Shown: positions 1 through 8,735 of the stretch, piece after piece
How the letters are laid out: every line of letters begins with the position of its first letter
Position numbering within the stretch: position 1 is the first letter of the stretch
NCBI GenBank assembly: GCA_963799245.1
Contig: CAWCWN010000004.1
Coordinates: 62,001 to 126,000, forward strand
Direction of reading: 5' to 3'
DNA from: CAWCWN01 sp963799245
Lineage (GTDB): Bacteria; Chloroflexota; Ktedonobacteria; Ktedonobacterales; Ktedonobacteraceae
Length of the DNA: 64,000 nucleotides
Position numbers and translations under genes: made by a program
The notes under the pieces: model-generated
The model's database searches: none
What the model was told of the DNA's origin: nothing
Seen by the model: the letters and a program-made list of their open reading frames with translations, nothing else

Positions 1-2
1 AC

Positions 3-923
3 ATTCAGAAGGCGTATCGCAAGCTTGCCCGCAAGTACCACCCGGACGTCAATCCGGGTGATAAGGCGAGCGAGGAAAAATTCAAGGAGATCAACGAGGC
101 AAATGAAGTGCTCTCCGATCCGGAGAAGCGCAAGCGTTACGATGAGATAGGCAGCTCTTACCAGCAGTACGGCGGACGAGGGCCAGGTAGTTATGGAGCG
201 GCGGGGGGAGACGGGCGCACTCAGTATCGCACTGTGAACGAGGAGGATCTGAATGACCTCTTTGGAGGAGCGTCGCCGTTCTCTGACTTCTTCGAGACCT
301 ACTTCGGCGCGGGCGCTGCGAGTGCGACGCGGGGACGAACGCGCAGGGCAGAAGGCGCTGCGAGTGCACCGCCCCGACGTAGCGCCGAGGCCGAAGTAGA
401 TGTCACCCTCGCGGAGGCATATACGGGGGTAACGCGGGTTTTTGCAGTGACCGAGCCAGACGGCAGTACTCGCCGCCTGGAGGTGAAGATACCCGCGGGC
501 GTCGATGAAGGTACTCGCATACGCCTTCCAGGCGATGCAGGGCGGGGCGATCTCTACCTGCGCGTGCATATCTTGCCGGATCCACGCTTCACGCGCCAGG
601 GGGCCACGCTGCGCACACGCGTGGATGTTCCCCTGGCCACGGCCGTGCTCGGAGGCGAGGTGCATGTGCCGACTCCTGATGGGCGCCAGCTGCTGCTGCG
701 GATTCCGGCGGGAACTACGAACGGCAAGACCTTCCGCCTGCGCGGGCAGGGCATGCCCGCTCTGGGGCAGCCGAATCGGCGTGGTGATCTGTACGCTGAA
801 GTAAACGTGGTGCTGCCGACGCACCTGAACGCAGAACAGCGCCGCCTCTTCGAGGCCTTCGCCCGTTCAATCGGCTATTCCGACCAGGAGACAAAGGAAG
901 GAGCAAGGAGCAGCCATGGATAG
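3..923 (+). CDS. dnaJ: DnaJ/CbpA-type co-chaperone (5' partial)
   Basis: The 5' end is cut by the window edge; the open frame runs from base 3. The J domain is visible from the first codons, with the HPD tripeptide that stimulates Hsp70 ATPase at about bases 42-50 and the helix-IV segment NEANEVLSDP. A Gly/Phe-rich linker (GGRGPGSYGAAGG, LFGGASPFSDFF) follows, then two beta-barrel substrate-binding domains (EVDVTLAEAYTGV; RGDLYLRVHILPDPRF; RRGDLYAEVNVVLP). No CxxCxGxG zinc repeats are present, so this is the CbpA-like class without a zinc finger. The stop overlaps the start of the MerR-like gene by 8 bp, which suggests translational coupling in a heat-shock operon. Confidence 0.93.
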   Translation: MQKAYRKLARKYHPDVNPGDKASEEKFKEINEANEVLSDPEKRKRYDEIGSSYQQYGGRGPGSYGAAGGDGRTQYRTVNEEDLNDLFGGASPFSDFFETYFGAGAASATRGRTRRAEGAASAPPRRSAEAEVDVTLAEAYTGVTRVFAVTEPDGSTRRLEVKIPAGVDEGTRIRLPGDAGRGDLYLRVHILPDPRFTRQGATLRTRVDVPLATAVLGGEVHVPTPDGRQLLLRIPAGTTNGKTFRLRGQGMPALGQPNRRGDLYAEVNVVLPTHLNAEQRRLFEAFARSIGYSDQETKEGARSSHG

Positions 924-1254
924 GCAGTATATCACACATATCGTGCTCCAGCAGTCCCGCCCGCCCTCATCGTATAGTGAGCGCGAAGCGGCTGTGTTGA
1001 GTCATGTGGGGATCGGCGAGCTGCGTCACCTGCATGCCCTGGGCATGGTCGAAGGGGTAGTAGCTGGCGGGGAGCTGCGCTATAGCGAGGAAGAGGTACT
1101 ACAGCTGCGGCGCATCCGCAGGCTGCAGCATGACCTTGGCGTCAACCTTGCGGGAGTTGAAGTGATCATTCGCCTGCTCAAGCGCATTGAGGCCATGCAA
1201 CAAGAGTTGCAGCAGGCGAGCAACCAGGCGCCCGGGCGAGGTGATGGTTCATAA
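916..1254 (+). CDS. CbpM/HspR-like MerR-family chaperone modulator
   Basis: 112 residues. A MerR-like winged helix is seen in SHVGIGELRHLHALGMVEG, then the wing (GGELRYSEEEVLQLRRIRRLQHDLGVNLAGVEVI) and a C-terminal coiled helix (LLKRIEAMQQELQQ). This layout matches CbpM/HspR proteins encoded next to DnaJ or CbpA, which either modulate the J protein or repress the chaperone operon. It overlaps dnaJ by 8 bp and the ftsH-like gene starts 13 bp after its stop. Which of the two roles applies cannot be told from sequence; no HAIR operator is visible because the operon promoter lies outside the window. Confidence 0.8.
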   Translation: MDRQYITHIVLQQSRPPSSYSEREAAVLSHVGIGELRHLHALGMVEGVVAGGELRYSEEEVLQLRRIRRLQHDLGVNLAGVEVIIRLLKRIEAMQQELQQASNQAPGRGDGS

Positions 1255-1267
1255 AAGGATGCAAGAC

Positions 1268-2725
1268 ATGCAAGGAGGTGGGATCTTTGGTATAGCGCGC
1301 AGCCGCGCCAAACTGTACACAGAAGAACGCCCGACAACCACCTTCGCGGATGTGGCAGGCGTTGATGAGGCCAAAGACGGAATTGCGCGAGGTGATCGAC
1401 TTCCTGCGTGACCCGCAGCGCTTCCTCAAGATTGGTGCGCATATCCCCAAGGGTGTCTTGCTGGTTGGCCCACCGGGTACTGGTAAGACCTTGCTGGCGC
1501 GTGCGGTCGCCGGGGAGGCAGGGGTGCCATTCTTCAGTGCGAGCGCGACCGACTTTGTCGAACTCTTCGTCGGGGTTGGAGCCAGCCGTGTGCGTGACCT
1601 GTTTGCTCAGGCGCGCAAGAACGCCCCGTGCATCATTTTCATCGATGAGATCGATGCCATTGGGCGAGCGCGCAGTGGAGCGGGCGCGCATTGCCAGCAA
1701 TGATGAGCGTGAGCATACCCTTGAGCAATTACTCGTCGAGTTGGATGGTTTCGAGCCGCACGAGGCCATTATCGTCCTGGCCGCTACTAACCGTCCTGAC
1801 GTCCTCGACCCGGCGCTCCTGCGTCCCGGTCGCTTTGATCGCCAGGTGGTGGTGGATCGACCGGAGCGACGCGGCAGAGAGGCGATTCTCCGTATCCATA
1901 CCCGCAATGTTCCGCTGGCGCCTGATGTGAACCTGGAGGAACTGGCGCGTTGGACACCGGGCTTTGCCGGGGCTGACCTTGCCAACCTGGTGAATAAGGC
2001 CGCGCTGGTGGCTGCGCGGCGGGGCAAGGCGCAGGTCGATCGCCACGATTTCCAGGAGGCGCTCGACAAACTGCTCCTGGGTGGCAAGCGGGAAGCCTTG
2101 ATGGATGAACGCGAGCGGCGCATTGTGGCCTACCACGAAGGGGGGCATGCGCTAGTCGCGGCGGTTCTGCCCGATGTCGATCCACTCTATAAAGTCACGA
2201 TTGTGCCACGCGGGCAGTCTCTCGGCGTCACCCAGTTCTGCCGGAGGATGATCGGCGCAACTATCCACGTTCCTACCTGCTCCAGCGCCTGGCAGTTGCC
2301 TTAGGAGGTCGTACGGGAGAGGAGGTAGCCCTTGGTGAGATCACATCGGGCGCAGAAAATGATCTCAAAGAGGCAACGAAGTTGGCGCGTCGTATGGTGA
2401 CCGAGTGGGGCATGGGTGAGCAGACGGGCCTGGTCGCCTATGACCTGGATGGCGAGAGTCCTTACCTCGGCTCAGCCATGGGATGGAAGGACGCGGCCGC
2501 CTGTACTCTGAGACGACTGCGGAGCGAGTGGACGCGGAGGTGGAGCGACTTCTTGATCAGGCGCACCAGCAAGCGCGTCGGTGCTCTCCGAGCATCGGGC
2601 GGCACTGGAGCGCCTGGCGCAGGCAGCTGCTTCAGGAGGAGGTGCTGGAACGCGACCAGGTTCTTGCCATCATTGCTGGTGCGCGGACTATGCCAAAGGA
2701 GTGCAGTTGGTGGCGAGAGCAATGA
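1268..2725 (+). pseudogene. ftsH: FtsH-type AAA+ zinc metalloprotease lacking membrane segments, six frameshifts
   Basis: The FtsH signal runs through all three frames: RSRAKLYTEERPTTTFADVAG, Walker A GPPGTGKT, Walker B IIFIDEID, the second region of homology (NRPDVLDPALLRPGRFDR), zinc motif HEGGH, then TGEEVALGEITSGAENDL and a C-terminal helix LLQEEVLERDQVLAII. Frame changes lie near 1379 (+1), 1685 (+1), 2239 (-1), 2480, 2580 (-1) and 2619 (+1). Codons between them stay FtsH-like, so the indels are recent or are sequence errors. ATG 1268 is preceded by AAAAGGA at 1253-1259. From that start the two N-terminal transmembrane helices of normal FtsH are absent, leaving a soluble AAA-protease. 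It sits between dnaJ/merR and clpB. Confidence 0.85.
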
Positions 2726-2850
2726 CGGCAAGCCATCTGTGGGCGTCGAGCACTAAGTCATCCGTTTGGAGGAGGGATGGCGTTGCCGTCATCCCATTGC
2801 CATACCGACGATACCGCGAATAGGTACACAAACAGGAGAGGGAAAGAGCA

Positions 2851-5465
2851 ATGAACATTGAGCACTTTACTGAGAAAGCGCGCGAGGCACTCAGCGATGC
2901 AGCCCAGATGGCCAGACAGTATCAATCATAATCAGGTCGAAGTTGAGCACCTGCTTTCTGCCCTGCTTGACCAGGAAGGTGGTGTGGTACAGCAGGTGAT
3001 TGCGAAGGTCGGCGGCAATCTCGCGGCGGCAAGAGCAGCTCATCACCACCGAACTGGAGCGCATGCCGCGTGTCTATGGTGGCAGTGAGCCGGGCATTTC
3101 GCCTCGCCTGCGCAAGGTGCTGGAAGAAGCCTGGCGCGAGATGGGCGCCTTCCATGATGAGTACCTGAGCGTGGAGCACCTGCTGCTGGCGATGTTCGAT
3201 GTCAGCGATGGCGCCGTGCAGCGTGCATTGAGAGCGGCAGGGCTCACACGTGACAACGTCTTGCAGGCCCTCACCTCCATTCGCGGCGCGCAGCGGGTGA
3301 CCGACGCCGAATCCCGAGGGCAAATACCAGGCGCTCGAAAAATATGGGCGCAACCTGACGCAGCTCGCGGCGCAGGGCAAACTCGACCCGGTGATCGGGC
3401 GCGATGAAGAGATCCGGCGCGTCATCCAGGTACTGAGCCGCCGCACCAAGAATAATCCGGTACTGATTGGTGACCCCGGCGTGGGGAAAACGGCGATTGT
3501 CGAGGGACTGGCGCAGCGCATCGTGCGTGGTGATGTACCCAAGACGCTGGTCGACAAGCAGGTGATCGCGCTTGATCTGAGTGCGCTGGTCGCGGGTGCC
3601 AAGTATCGCGGTGAATTCGAGGAACGCCTGAAGGCTGTCCTGAAAGAAGTGACGAGTTCCGATGGCACTGTCATCCTGTTCATCGACGAACTGCATACGC
3701 TGGTCGGCGCGGGCGCTGCCGAAGGGGCGATGGATGCCTCGAACATGCTCAAACCAATGCTGGCGCGCGGCGAACTGCACTGCATCGGCGCTACCACCCT
3801 GGATGAGTACCGCAAGCACATCGAGAAAGATGCCGCCCTGGAGCGCCGCTTCCAGCCCATCATGGTCGAGCAGCCCTCGGTTGAAGATACGATCAGCATC
3901 CTGCGTGGACTGAAGCAGCGCTACGAGGTCCATCACGGCGTGCGTATCACCGATAGCGCGCTGGTGGCGGCTGCCGTCCTCTCCAACCGCTACATCACCG
4001 ATCGCTTCCTGCCTGACAAGGCCATCGACCTGGTTGACGAGGCTGCCAGCCGTCTGCGTGTGGAGCTGGATAGCACCCCTAGAGAGATTGATGCGCTGGA
4101 GCGGCGTATCCGGCAGTTGCAGGTGGAACTTGAGGCGCTTGAAAAAGGAAGTGGACGCGCCGAGCCAGGAGCGCAGGACAAGAGTTGAGCAAGAGATCGC
4201 GAATCTCTCGGAGCAACTGCGCGGCATGCGGCTGGCGCTGGAAGAGCGAACGCCAGCCGGTGGAGGAGATTCAGCGCTTTAAGAAAGAGCTGGAGCAGGC
4301 CCAGGTCGCCCTCGAGAGAGCCGAGCGCGAGTATAACTACGAGGAGATGGCGCGCCTGCGCTATGACACCATTCCCAAGCTGGAGGAACACATTCGTGAC
4401 ATGGAGTCAAAGCTGAGCAGCATCCAGGGGGCGCGCATGCTCAAGGAGGAGGTCGATTCCGAGGACATCGCGGAGGTCGTGTCGGAGTGGACGCATATCC
4501 CGGTCTCCAGGTTGATGGAGGGTGAGGTGCAGAAGTTGATCACGATGGAGGATCGCTTGCGCGAGCGCGTTGTGGGGCAGGAGCAGGCGCTGCATGCCGT
4601 CTCTGACGCGATCCGTCGCGCGCGCGCCGGGCTGCAGGACCCCAATCGCCCCCTGGCCAGCTTCATGTTCCTGGGGCCGACCGGTGTCGGCAAGACAGAG
4701 CTGGCGCGAGCGCTGGCCGCATTTCTCTTCGATGATGAGCGGGCCATCATTCGGATTGACATGTCCGAGTACATGGAGAAGTACAGCGTCTCGCGCCTGA
4801 TCGGTGCGCCGCCCGGGTACGTGGGCTATGAAGAGGGCGGCCAGTTGACCGAGGCTGTACGCCGCCGTCCCTACAGTGTCGTCCTCTTAGATGAAATCGA
4901 AAAAGCGGCCCACGAGGTCTTCAACGTTTTGCTGCAGCTGCTCGATGACGGCCGCCTGACGGACGGCCAGGGGCGCACCGTTGATTTCAAGAACACGGTC
5001 ATCATTATGACCAGTAACGTGGGGGCGCGCTGGTTGCACGAGTTTGATGGCATGGAGGAGGATGAGGTCCAGCGCCGCGTGCGACAGCACCTGCAGGAGG
5101 AGGGCTTCCGTCCCGAGTTCGTCAACCGCGTCGATGAGATAGTCGTCTTCCATCAAATCACGCCTGAGCAGATGAAGGAGATTGTAAACATCCAGATCAA
5201 CCGCCTGCGCCCGCGCCTGGCCGAACGGCATATCACGCTGCAGCTCACGAACGCAGCAAGAGAATTGCTGGCGGAGTTAGGCTACGACCCGATGTTCGGG
5301 GCTCGCTCCCTCAAACGTGTCATCCAGAAGGAGGTCGAGAACCGTATCGCCCTTGGCATTCTCGAGGGTACCATTCGCGAGGGCGATACGCTTGAGATCG
5401 ACGCCATTGACGGCAGGCTGGTCATTGAGCCCATAAGAGCTGCGGAAGAAGCGCATGCACATTGA
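2851..5465 (+). pseudogene. clpB: ClpB disaggregase, five frameshifts in the N-terminal half
   Basis: ATG 2851 has GGAGAGGGAAAG upstream and begins MNIEHFTEKAREALSDAAQMA, the Clp N-domain. NBD1 has Walker A GDPGVGKT and FIDELHTLVGAG. The middle coiled-coil domain lies around 4080-4400 (VEEIQRFKKELEQ, EREYNYEEMARLRY). NBD2 has GPTGVGKT, IRIDMSEYME, GAPPGYVGYEEGG and LLDEIEKA, then the C-terminal D2-small domain. Single-base insertions shift the frame near 2921, 3029, 3309, 4143 (a run of five A) and 4250; all five are +1. Everything from about 4255 to the stop is intact. Homology covers the full ClpB length of about 870 residues. Its expected role is Hsp104-type disaggregation with the DnaK/DnaJ system. 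Confidence 0.9.
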
Positions 5466-5626
5466 TGATGGGGGTATAGAGGAGCAAGTGCTGGGTGGAA
5501 GCGAGCGAGAGGCAGGCGTGGAGAGCCTGCGTGCTGCGGCGAGCATCGGCGTGCCCGCCTTGAGCGTATGCCAACGGACGTGATGGCGCTGCGCGCCGCG
5601 GCGCGCAGCGCCAGAAGCAGTGGGGT

Positions 5627-5917
5627 TTGGACCTGAGGGGGGCGGACCTGCGCTATACTGACCTGCATGCCCTCCCGCTGGCGCGCCTGCTCGGCAGCCT
5701 CACGCGCGCGCAATGGGATGAGTCTAGCGAAGAACAACGCGCCAGCGCTACGCTCCTGCTGACGGGTGTCGACCTGAGCGAGGCGCACCTGGAGCAGGCT
5801 GAACTCATAGGTGTGCACATGGAGAAAGCCTCTCTGCACGAAGCGCACCTTGAGAAGGCCGACCTGAGCGATGCCCACCTGGAAGAGGGCTATCTCGCAG
5901 TGCTGGATAATCGTTAG
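5627..5917 (+). CDS. Pentapeptide-repeat protein, probably 5'-damaged
   Basis: The frame holds A(D/N)LxX repeats in two blocks: LDLRGADLRYTDL, then after a non-repeat helix LTGVDLSEAHLEQAELIGVHMEKASLHEAHLEKADLSD (cut here into adjoining pieces by eye). The repeats predict a right-handed quadrilateral beta-helix. The annotated start (TTG 5627) is arbitrary: the same frame is open from 5564 without a good start. A separate frame from ATG 5568 (MPTDVMALRAA) looks like a lost N-terminus, so another indel near 5605 is likely. The C-terminus ends abruptly and its stop overlaps the tail of the convergent metal ATPase by 3-4 bp. It is the last member of the damaged chaperone operon. Confidence 0.5.
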   Translation: MDLRGADLRYTDLHALPLARLLGSLTRAQWDESSEEQRASATLLLTGVDLSEAHLEQAELIGVHMEKASLHEAHLEKADLSDAHLEEGYLAVLDNR

Positions 5918-7989
5918 AACGTGATCCTGCCGGCTCGCAGGGCATTCAGGATGACAATCACGTCAAAGGCTTCCTGGAGCAGGGCGCCCACCGCCGGGGG
6001 AATGAAGCCGAAGGCGGCGAAGACCATGGCGATGACACTCAGACCCATGCCAACCCAGATGCCCTGCACGGCCACGCGCATGACATGCCGACCCAGGCGC
6101 ACCGCTCGCACCACGCGCAGGATATCTGTTGAGAGCAGCACGGCGTCGGCGGAAGAGGCCGCGGCAGTTAAGCCCTGGGTGCCGAGCGCCATCCCTACCG
6201 TGGCGGTTGCCAGGGCGGGCGCGTCGTTAATGCCATCGCCCACCATCAATACGTGCTGCCCCTGCAGCACGAGTTCCTTGACGGTGCGCACTTTGTCCTC
6301 TGGCAGGCAGCGCGCTATCACACGGTCCACCTGCGCGATCTTGCCGATCTGCTGCGCTACCACCTCACCATCGCCCGTCAGCAGGATTATTTCTTTGATG
6401 CCTGCCGCACGCAAATCTGGCGCAAGGCGTGAGAGTTCCGCCCGCGGAACGTCCTCAAGGACCAGGAGTCCTTCGACCCGCTTCTCCACGGCAATGAAGC
6501 TGCAGATCTGGCCACGCTCGATGCGCCGCGCGCGTTCAGCGAGCAGTGAGGCCGGCACCGCAATCCCAAGGTGCTGCATGAAGGTGCGGTTGCCCACCGC
6601 TACCTCGACGCCACCGCTCTCGCCCGGCCCTTCCACCTGACGGCCTGCAGCGTGCAGCGGCACACATCCGCGCACACCCTTGCCAAAGATCTCCTCAAAA
6701 TCGTCGGCGGAACTGAGGGATAAGGCGCGTTCCTGCGCGGCCTCCACAACAGAGCGCGCCAGGATGTGCGTTGACAACTGCTCGACCGAGGCGGCAAAGC
6801 GTAACAGCGCGTCTTCGCCATACGCGGCGAGGCGGCGGCGAGCCGCGTCGTCGCTTGCTCCTGAATCAGCCCCTGCTTGCTCATCCGGCCTGACAAGGAC
6901 GATGGTCGTCACTTGGGGCATGCCCAGTGTCAGCGTGCCAGTCTTGTCAAAGACGGCGACGGTCACTTCTCCCAGTTGCTCGATGGCCCCGCCACTCTTG
7001 ATGATGATGCCATTGCGCGCCGCCAGGTCAATGCCGGACATAATGGCGATCGGTGTGGCCAGGATCAACGGGCAAGGGGAGGCGACGACCAGCACGGCCA
7101 GGGCGTAGATGCTATCGCCGGACAGGGCCCAGGTCAGGCCAGCCAGCCCGACCGCCAGGATCGTGAAGCCCACACTGTAGCGATCGGCCAGGCGGTGGAT
7201 CGGCGCTTTCTGCGCCTGGGCTTCCGCGACCAGGCGGACGATCTGCGCGTATTTGCTCTCGGCGCTGCGTTTGCTGGCGCGAATTTCCAGGACGCCGTCC
7301 AGGTTGACGCTGCCCGAAAGCACGAGCATCCCCGGCGTTTTGCGCACCGGCACAGGTTCGCCCGTCAGGTCCGCCTCGCTCAGGCTAGAAGTGCCGGAGA
7401 TCACGACGCCATCAACGGGGATCAACTCACCGGGTTTGACGACGATCTGCATACCGACTTCGACCTGCTCGGCCGGAAAGTTGACGAGTTCGTCTCCTCG
7501 CCAGATGTGCGCCAGACGCGGGGCGCGTTCAGCCAGTGCCGACAGAGAGGAGCGTGCGCGCTGCAAGGCATAGGCTTCCAGCGCCTCACCGCCCGACATC
7601 ATTAGCACGACAAGTGCTCCCGCGAGGTATTGCCCCAGGGCGACCGATCCTGCAATCGCCAGGATAGCGATCACATCGACGCCAAATTCCTTGTGCAGGA
7701 ACTGCTGCACGGTTTCCCACAGCAGCGGAATGCCCCCCAGGAGCACCACCGCCAGCAGGACCCAGTTGGCGAGGGCGCTCTGCCCAGCAAGCCAGCACAC
7801 CAGGCTCACGACCATCAACGCGACCGCTGTGCAGGGAATGGGGTAGTGTTTCAGCGTGCGCCAGACTCGCCCGGGCCAGCGCTGCCAGGGGGCAGAGGCG
7901 GGCACATTCCTGGGTGTCTGCTCTCCTCCTGCGGCAGTGGAAGAAGAAGGCGAGGTCGTTGGTGTGCTCATCCGTTGTCTCACCGACAT
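5914..7989 (-). CDS. P1B-type heavy-metal-translocating ATPase (SPC type)
   Basis: 691 residues. The transmembrane metal site is SPCPL, not CPC, which fits the P1B-4 group (cobalt, nickel, ferrous iron or zinc export). Also seen are the actuator motif SEADLTGEPVPV, phosphorylation loop DKTGTLT, the hinge GDGINDAPALATA and a C-terminal membrane segment LQEAFDVIVILNALR that resembles the P1B-4 signature with Q in place of H. There is no N-terminal heavy-metal-associated domain and no His-rich tail. ATG 7989 is preceded on this strand by GAGGGAGATACATC. The gene stands alone; metal specificity is inferred only from the SPC motif. Confidence 0.9.
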   Translation of the reverse strand: MSVRQRMSTPTTSPSSSTAAGGEQTPRNVPASAPWQRWPGRVWRTLKHYPIPCTAVALMVVSLVCWLAGQSALANWVLLAVVLLGGIPLLWETVQQFLHKEFGVDVIAILAIAGSVALGQYLAGALVVLMMSGGEALEAYALQRARSSLSALAERAPRLAHIWRGDELVNFPAEQVEVGMQIVVKPGELIPVDGVVISGTSSLSEADLTGEPVPVRKTPGMLVLSGSVNLDGVLEIRASKRSAESKYAQIVRLVAEAQAQKAPIHRLADRYSVGFTILAVGLAGLTWALSGDSIYALAVLVVASPCPLILATPIAIMSGIDLAARNGIIIKSGGAIEQLGEVTVAVFDKTGTLTLGMPQVTTIVLVRPDEQAGADSGASDDAARRRLAAYGEDALLRFAASVEQLSTHILARSVVEAAQERALSLSSADDFEEIFGKGVRGCVPLHAAGRQVEGPGESGGVEVAVGNRTFMQHLGIAVPASLLAERARRIERGQICSFIAVEKRVEGLLVLEDVPRAELSRLAPDLRAAGIKEIILLTGDGEVVAQQIGKIAQVDRVIARCLPEDKVRTVKELVLQGQHVLMVGDGINDAPALATATVGMALGTQGLTAAASSADAVLLSTDILRVVRAVRLGRHVMRVAVQGIWVGMGLSVIAMVFAAFGFIPPAVGALLQEAFDVIVILNALRAGRITF

Positions 7990-8184
7990 GATGTATCTCC
8001 CTCATTGGATGTGTGCTTGCATCTATCTGTACAGGCTCTATATGACCTGAAACGAGCGAGCTCCCTGCGTTCTGAGCAATGAGGCGCTTGCGCAGCGTCA
8101 GCATGACAACTCGTATGAAAGCTCTGCATGCTTAGCATATCTCACCACCGTCACAATAGACACACAGCCTGGCAGCGCGCACGT

Positions 8185-8213
8185 CACATTGAACACACAA
8201 GGTGTTCAATGTG
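8185..8213. promoter_or_regulatory. 12-bp perfect inverted repeat, candidate operator
   Basis: CACATTGAACAC, a 5-nt spacer (acaag), then the exact reverse complement. It lies about 195 bp upstream of the metal ATPase start on the minus strand. A spaced dyad of this size in a divergent promoter region suits a dimeric repressor such as an ArsR or TetR protein; no regulator gene is adjacent. Confidence 0.45.
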
Positions 8214-8445
8214 CTTCCAACCAGCGCTAATGTACTAAGCCCCCTTGAGCGTGGCGGAAGATCTCGAGGGCCAAGCAGACATTTATGTCTGCGAAGCTGG
8301 GAGCGGGTAGATTTAGGGGTCAGTTACTCTACGGCTGGAAGCCGGGGGCTTATGTCTGGGCTCCATCGCAGCTCCGCTGCCCATCGTCGAACATGCTTCT
8401 CGCCTGGTCTCACTGCAATGCTGCCGTCAGGCGAGAGATGTTCTC

Positions 8446-8485
8446 AAAGATCTTCTCCTTGTTCGAAAGATCTTCTCCTTGTTCG
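8446..8485. repeat. 20-bp perfect tandem duplication
   Basis: The unit aaagatcttctccttgttcg is present twice back to back with no mismatch. It lies in non-coding DNA and looks like a recent local duplication. Confidence 0.9.
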
Positions 8486-8735
8486 AGCGGGTTTCCAACT
8501 CTTCCAGGTTCACCGCCTTGGACCTGCTCAGATTCCTTGCTTCGACTTGTCGCAGATCAGCCACCACACTTGGAGCGTAGCAGATCAGCGTCACCTCGAG
8601 GTTGAGCTGGAACGCAGGCAATAGCTACAAAACGGATCTGGCGGGCAGAAAATTTCAATGCTCACCACTGGAAAAGCTGGGCTGCCTCTAACGTGATAAT
8701 GTGGAGAGACGATTGACCAGTGCAAAGGATGATCT

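Larger units (their letters stand above)
7990..8735. other. Non-coding interval between metal ATPase and sulfite-oxidase-like gene
   Basis: No convincing gene. It holds a 12-bp perfect inverted repeat (8185-8213), a small perfect hairpin GCAGACAT/ATGTCTGC at 8275-8292, a wider inverted repeat TAAGCCCCC (8236-8244) against GGGGGCTTA (8344-8352) that encloses it, and a 20-bp tandem duplication (8446-8485). A minus-strand frame at 8427-8621 has no recognisable family. The interval must contain the promoters of both divergent flanking genes. Confidence 0.6.

Noticed and set aside
3271..4227. Long minus-strand open frame opposite clpB (also 4887-5231, 2922-3899)
   Set aside because: Mirror frames of a strongly conserved plus-strand gene; no family pattern and no ribosome sites.
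8427..8621. Minus-strand open frame of 64 codons in the 8-kb intergenic region
   Set aside because: No recognisable family; it overlaps the 20-bp tandem duplication, which is reflected as a repeated peptide piece.
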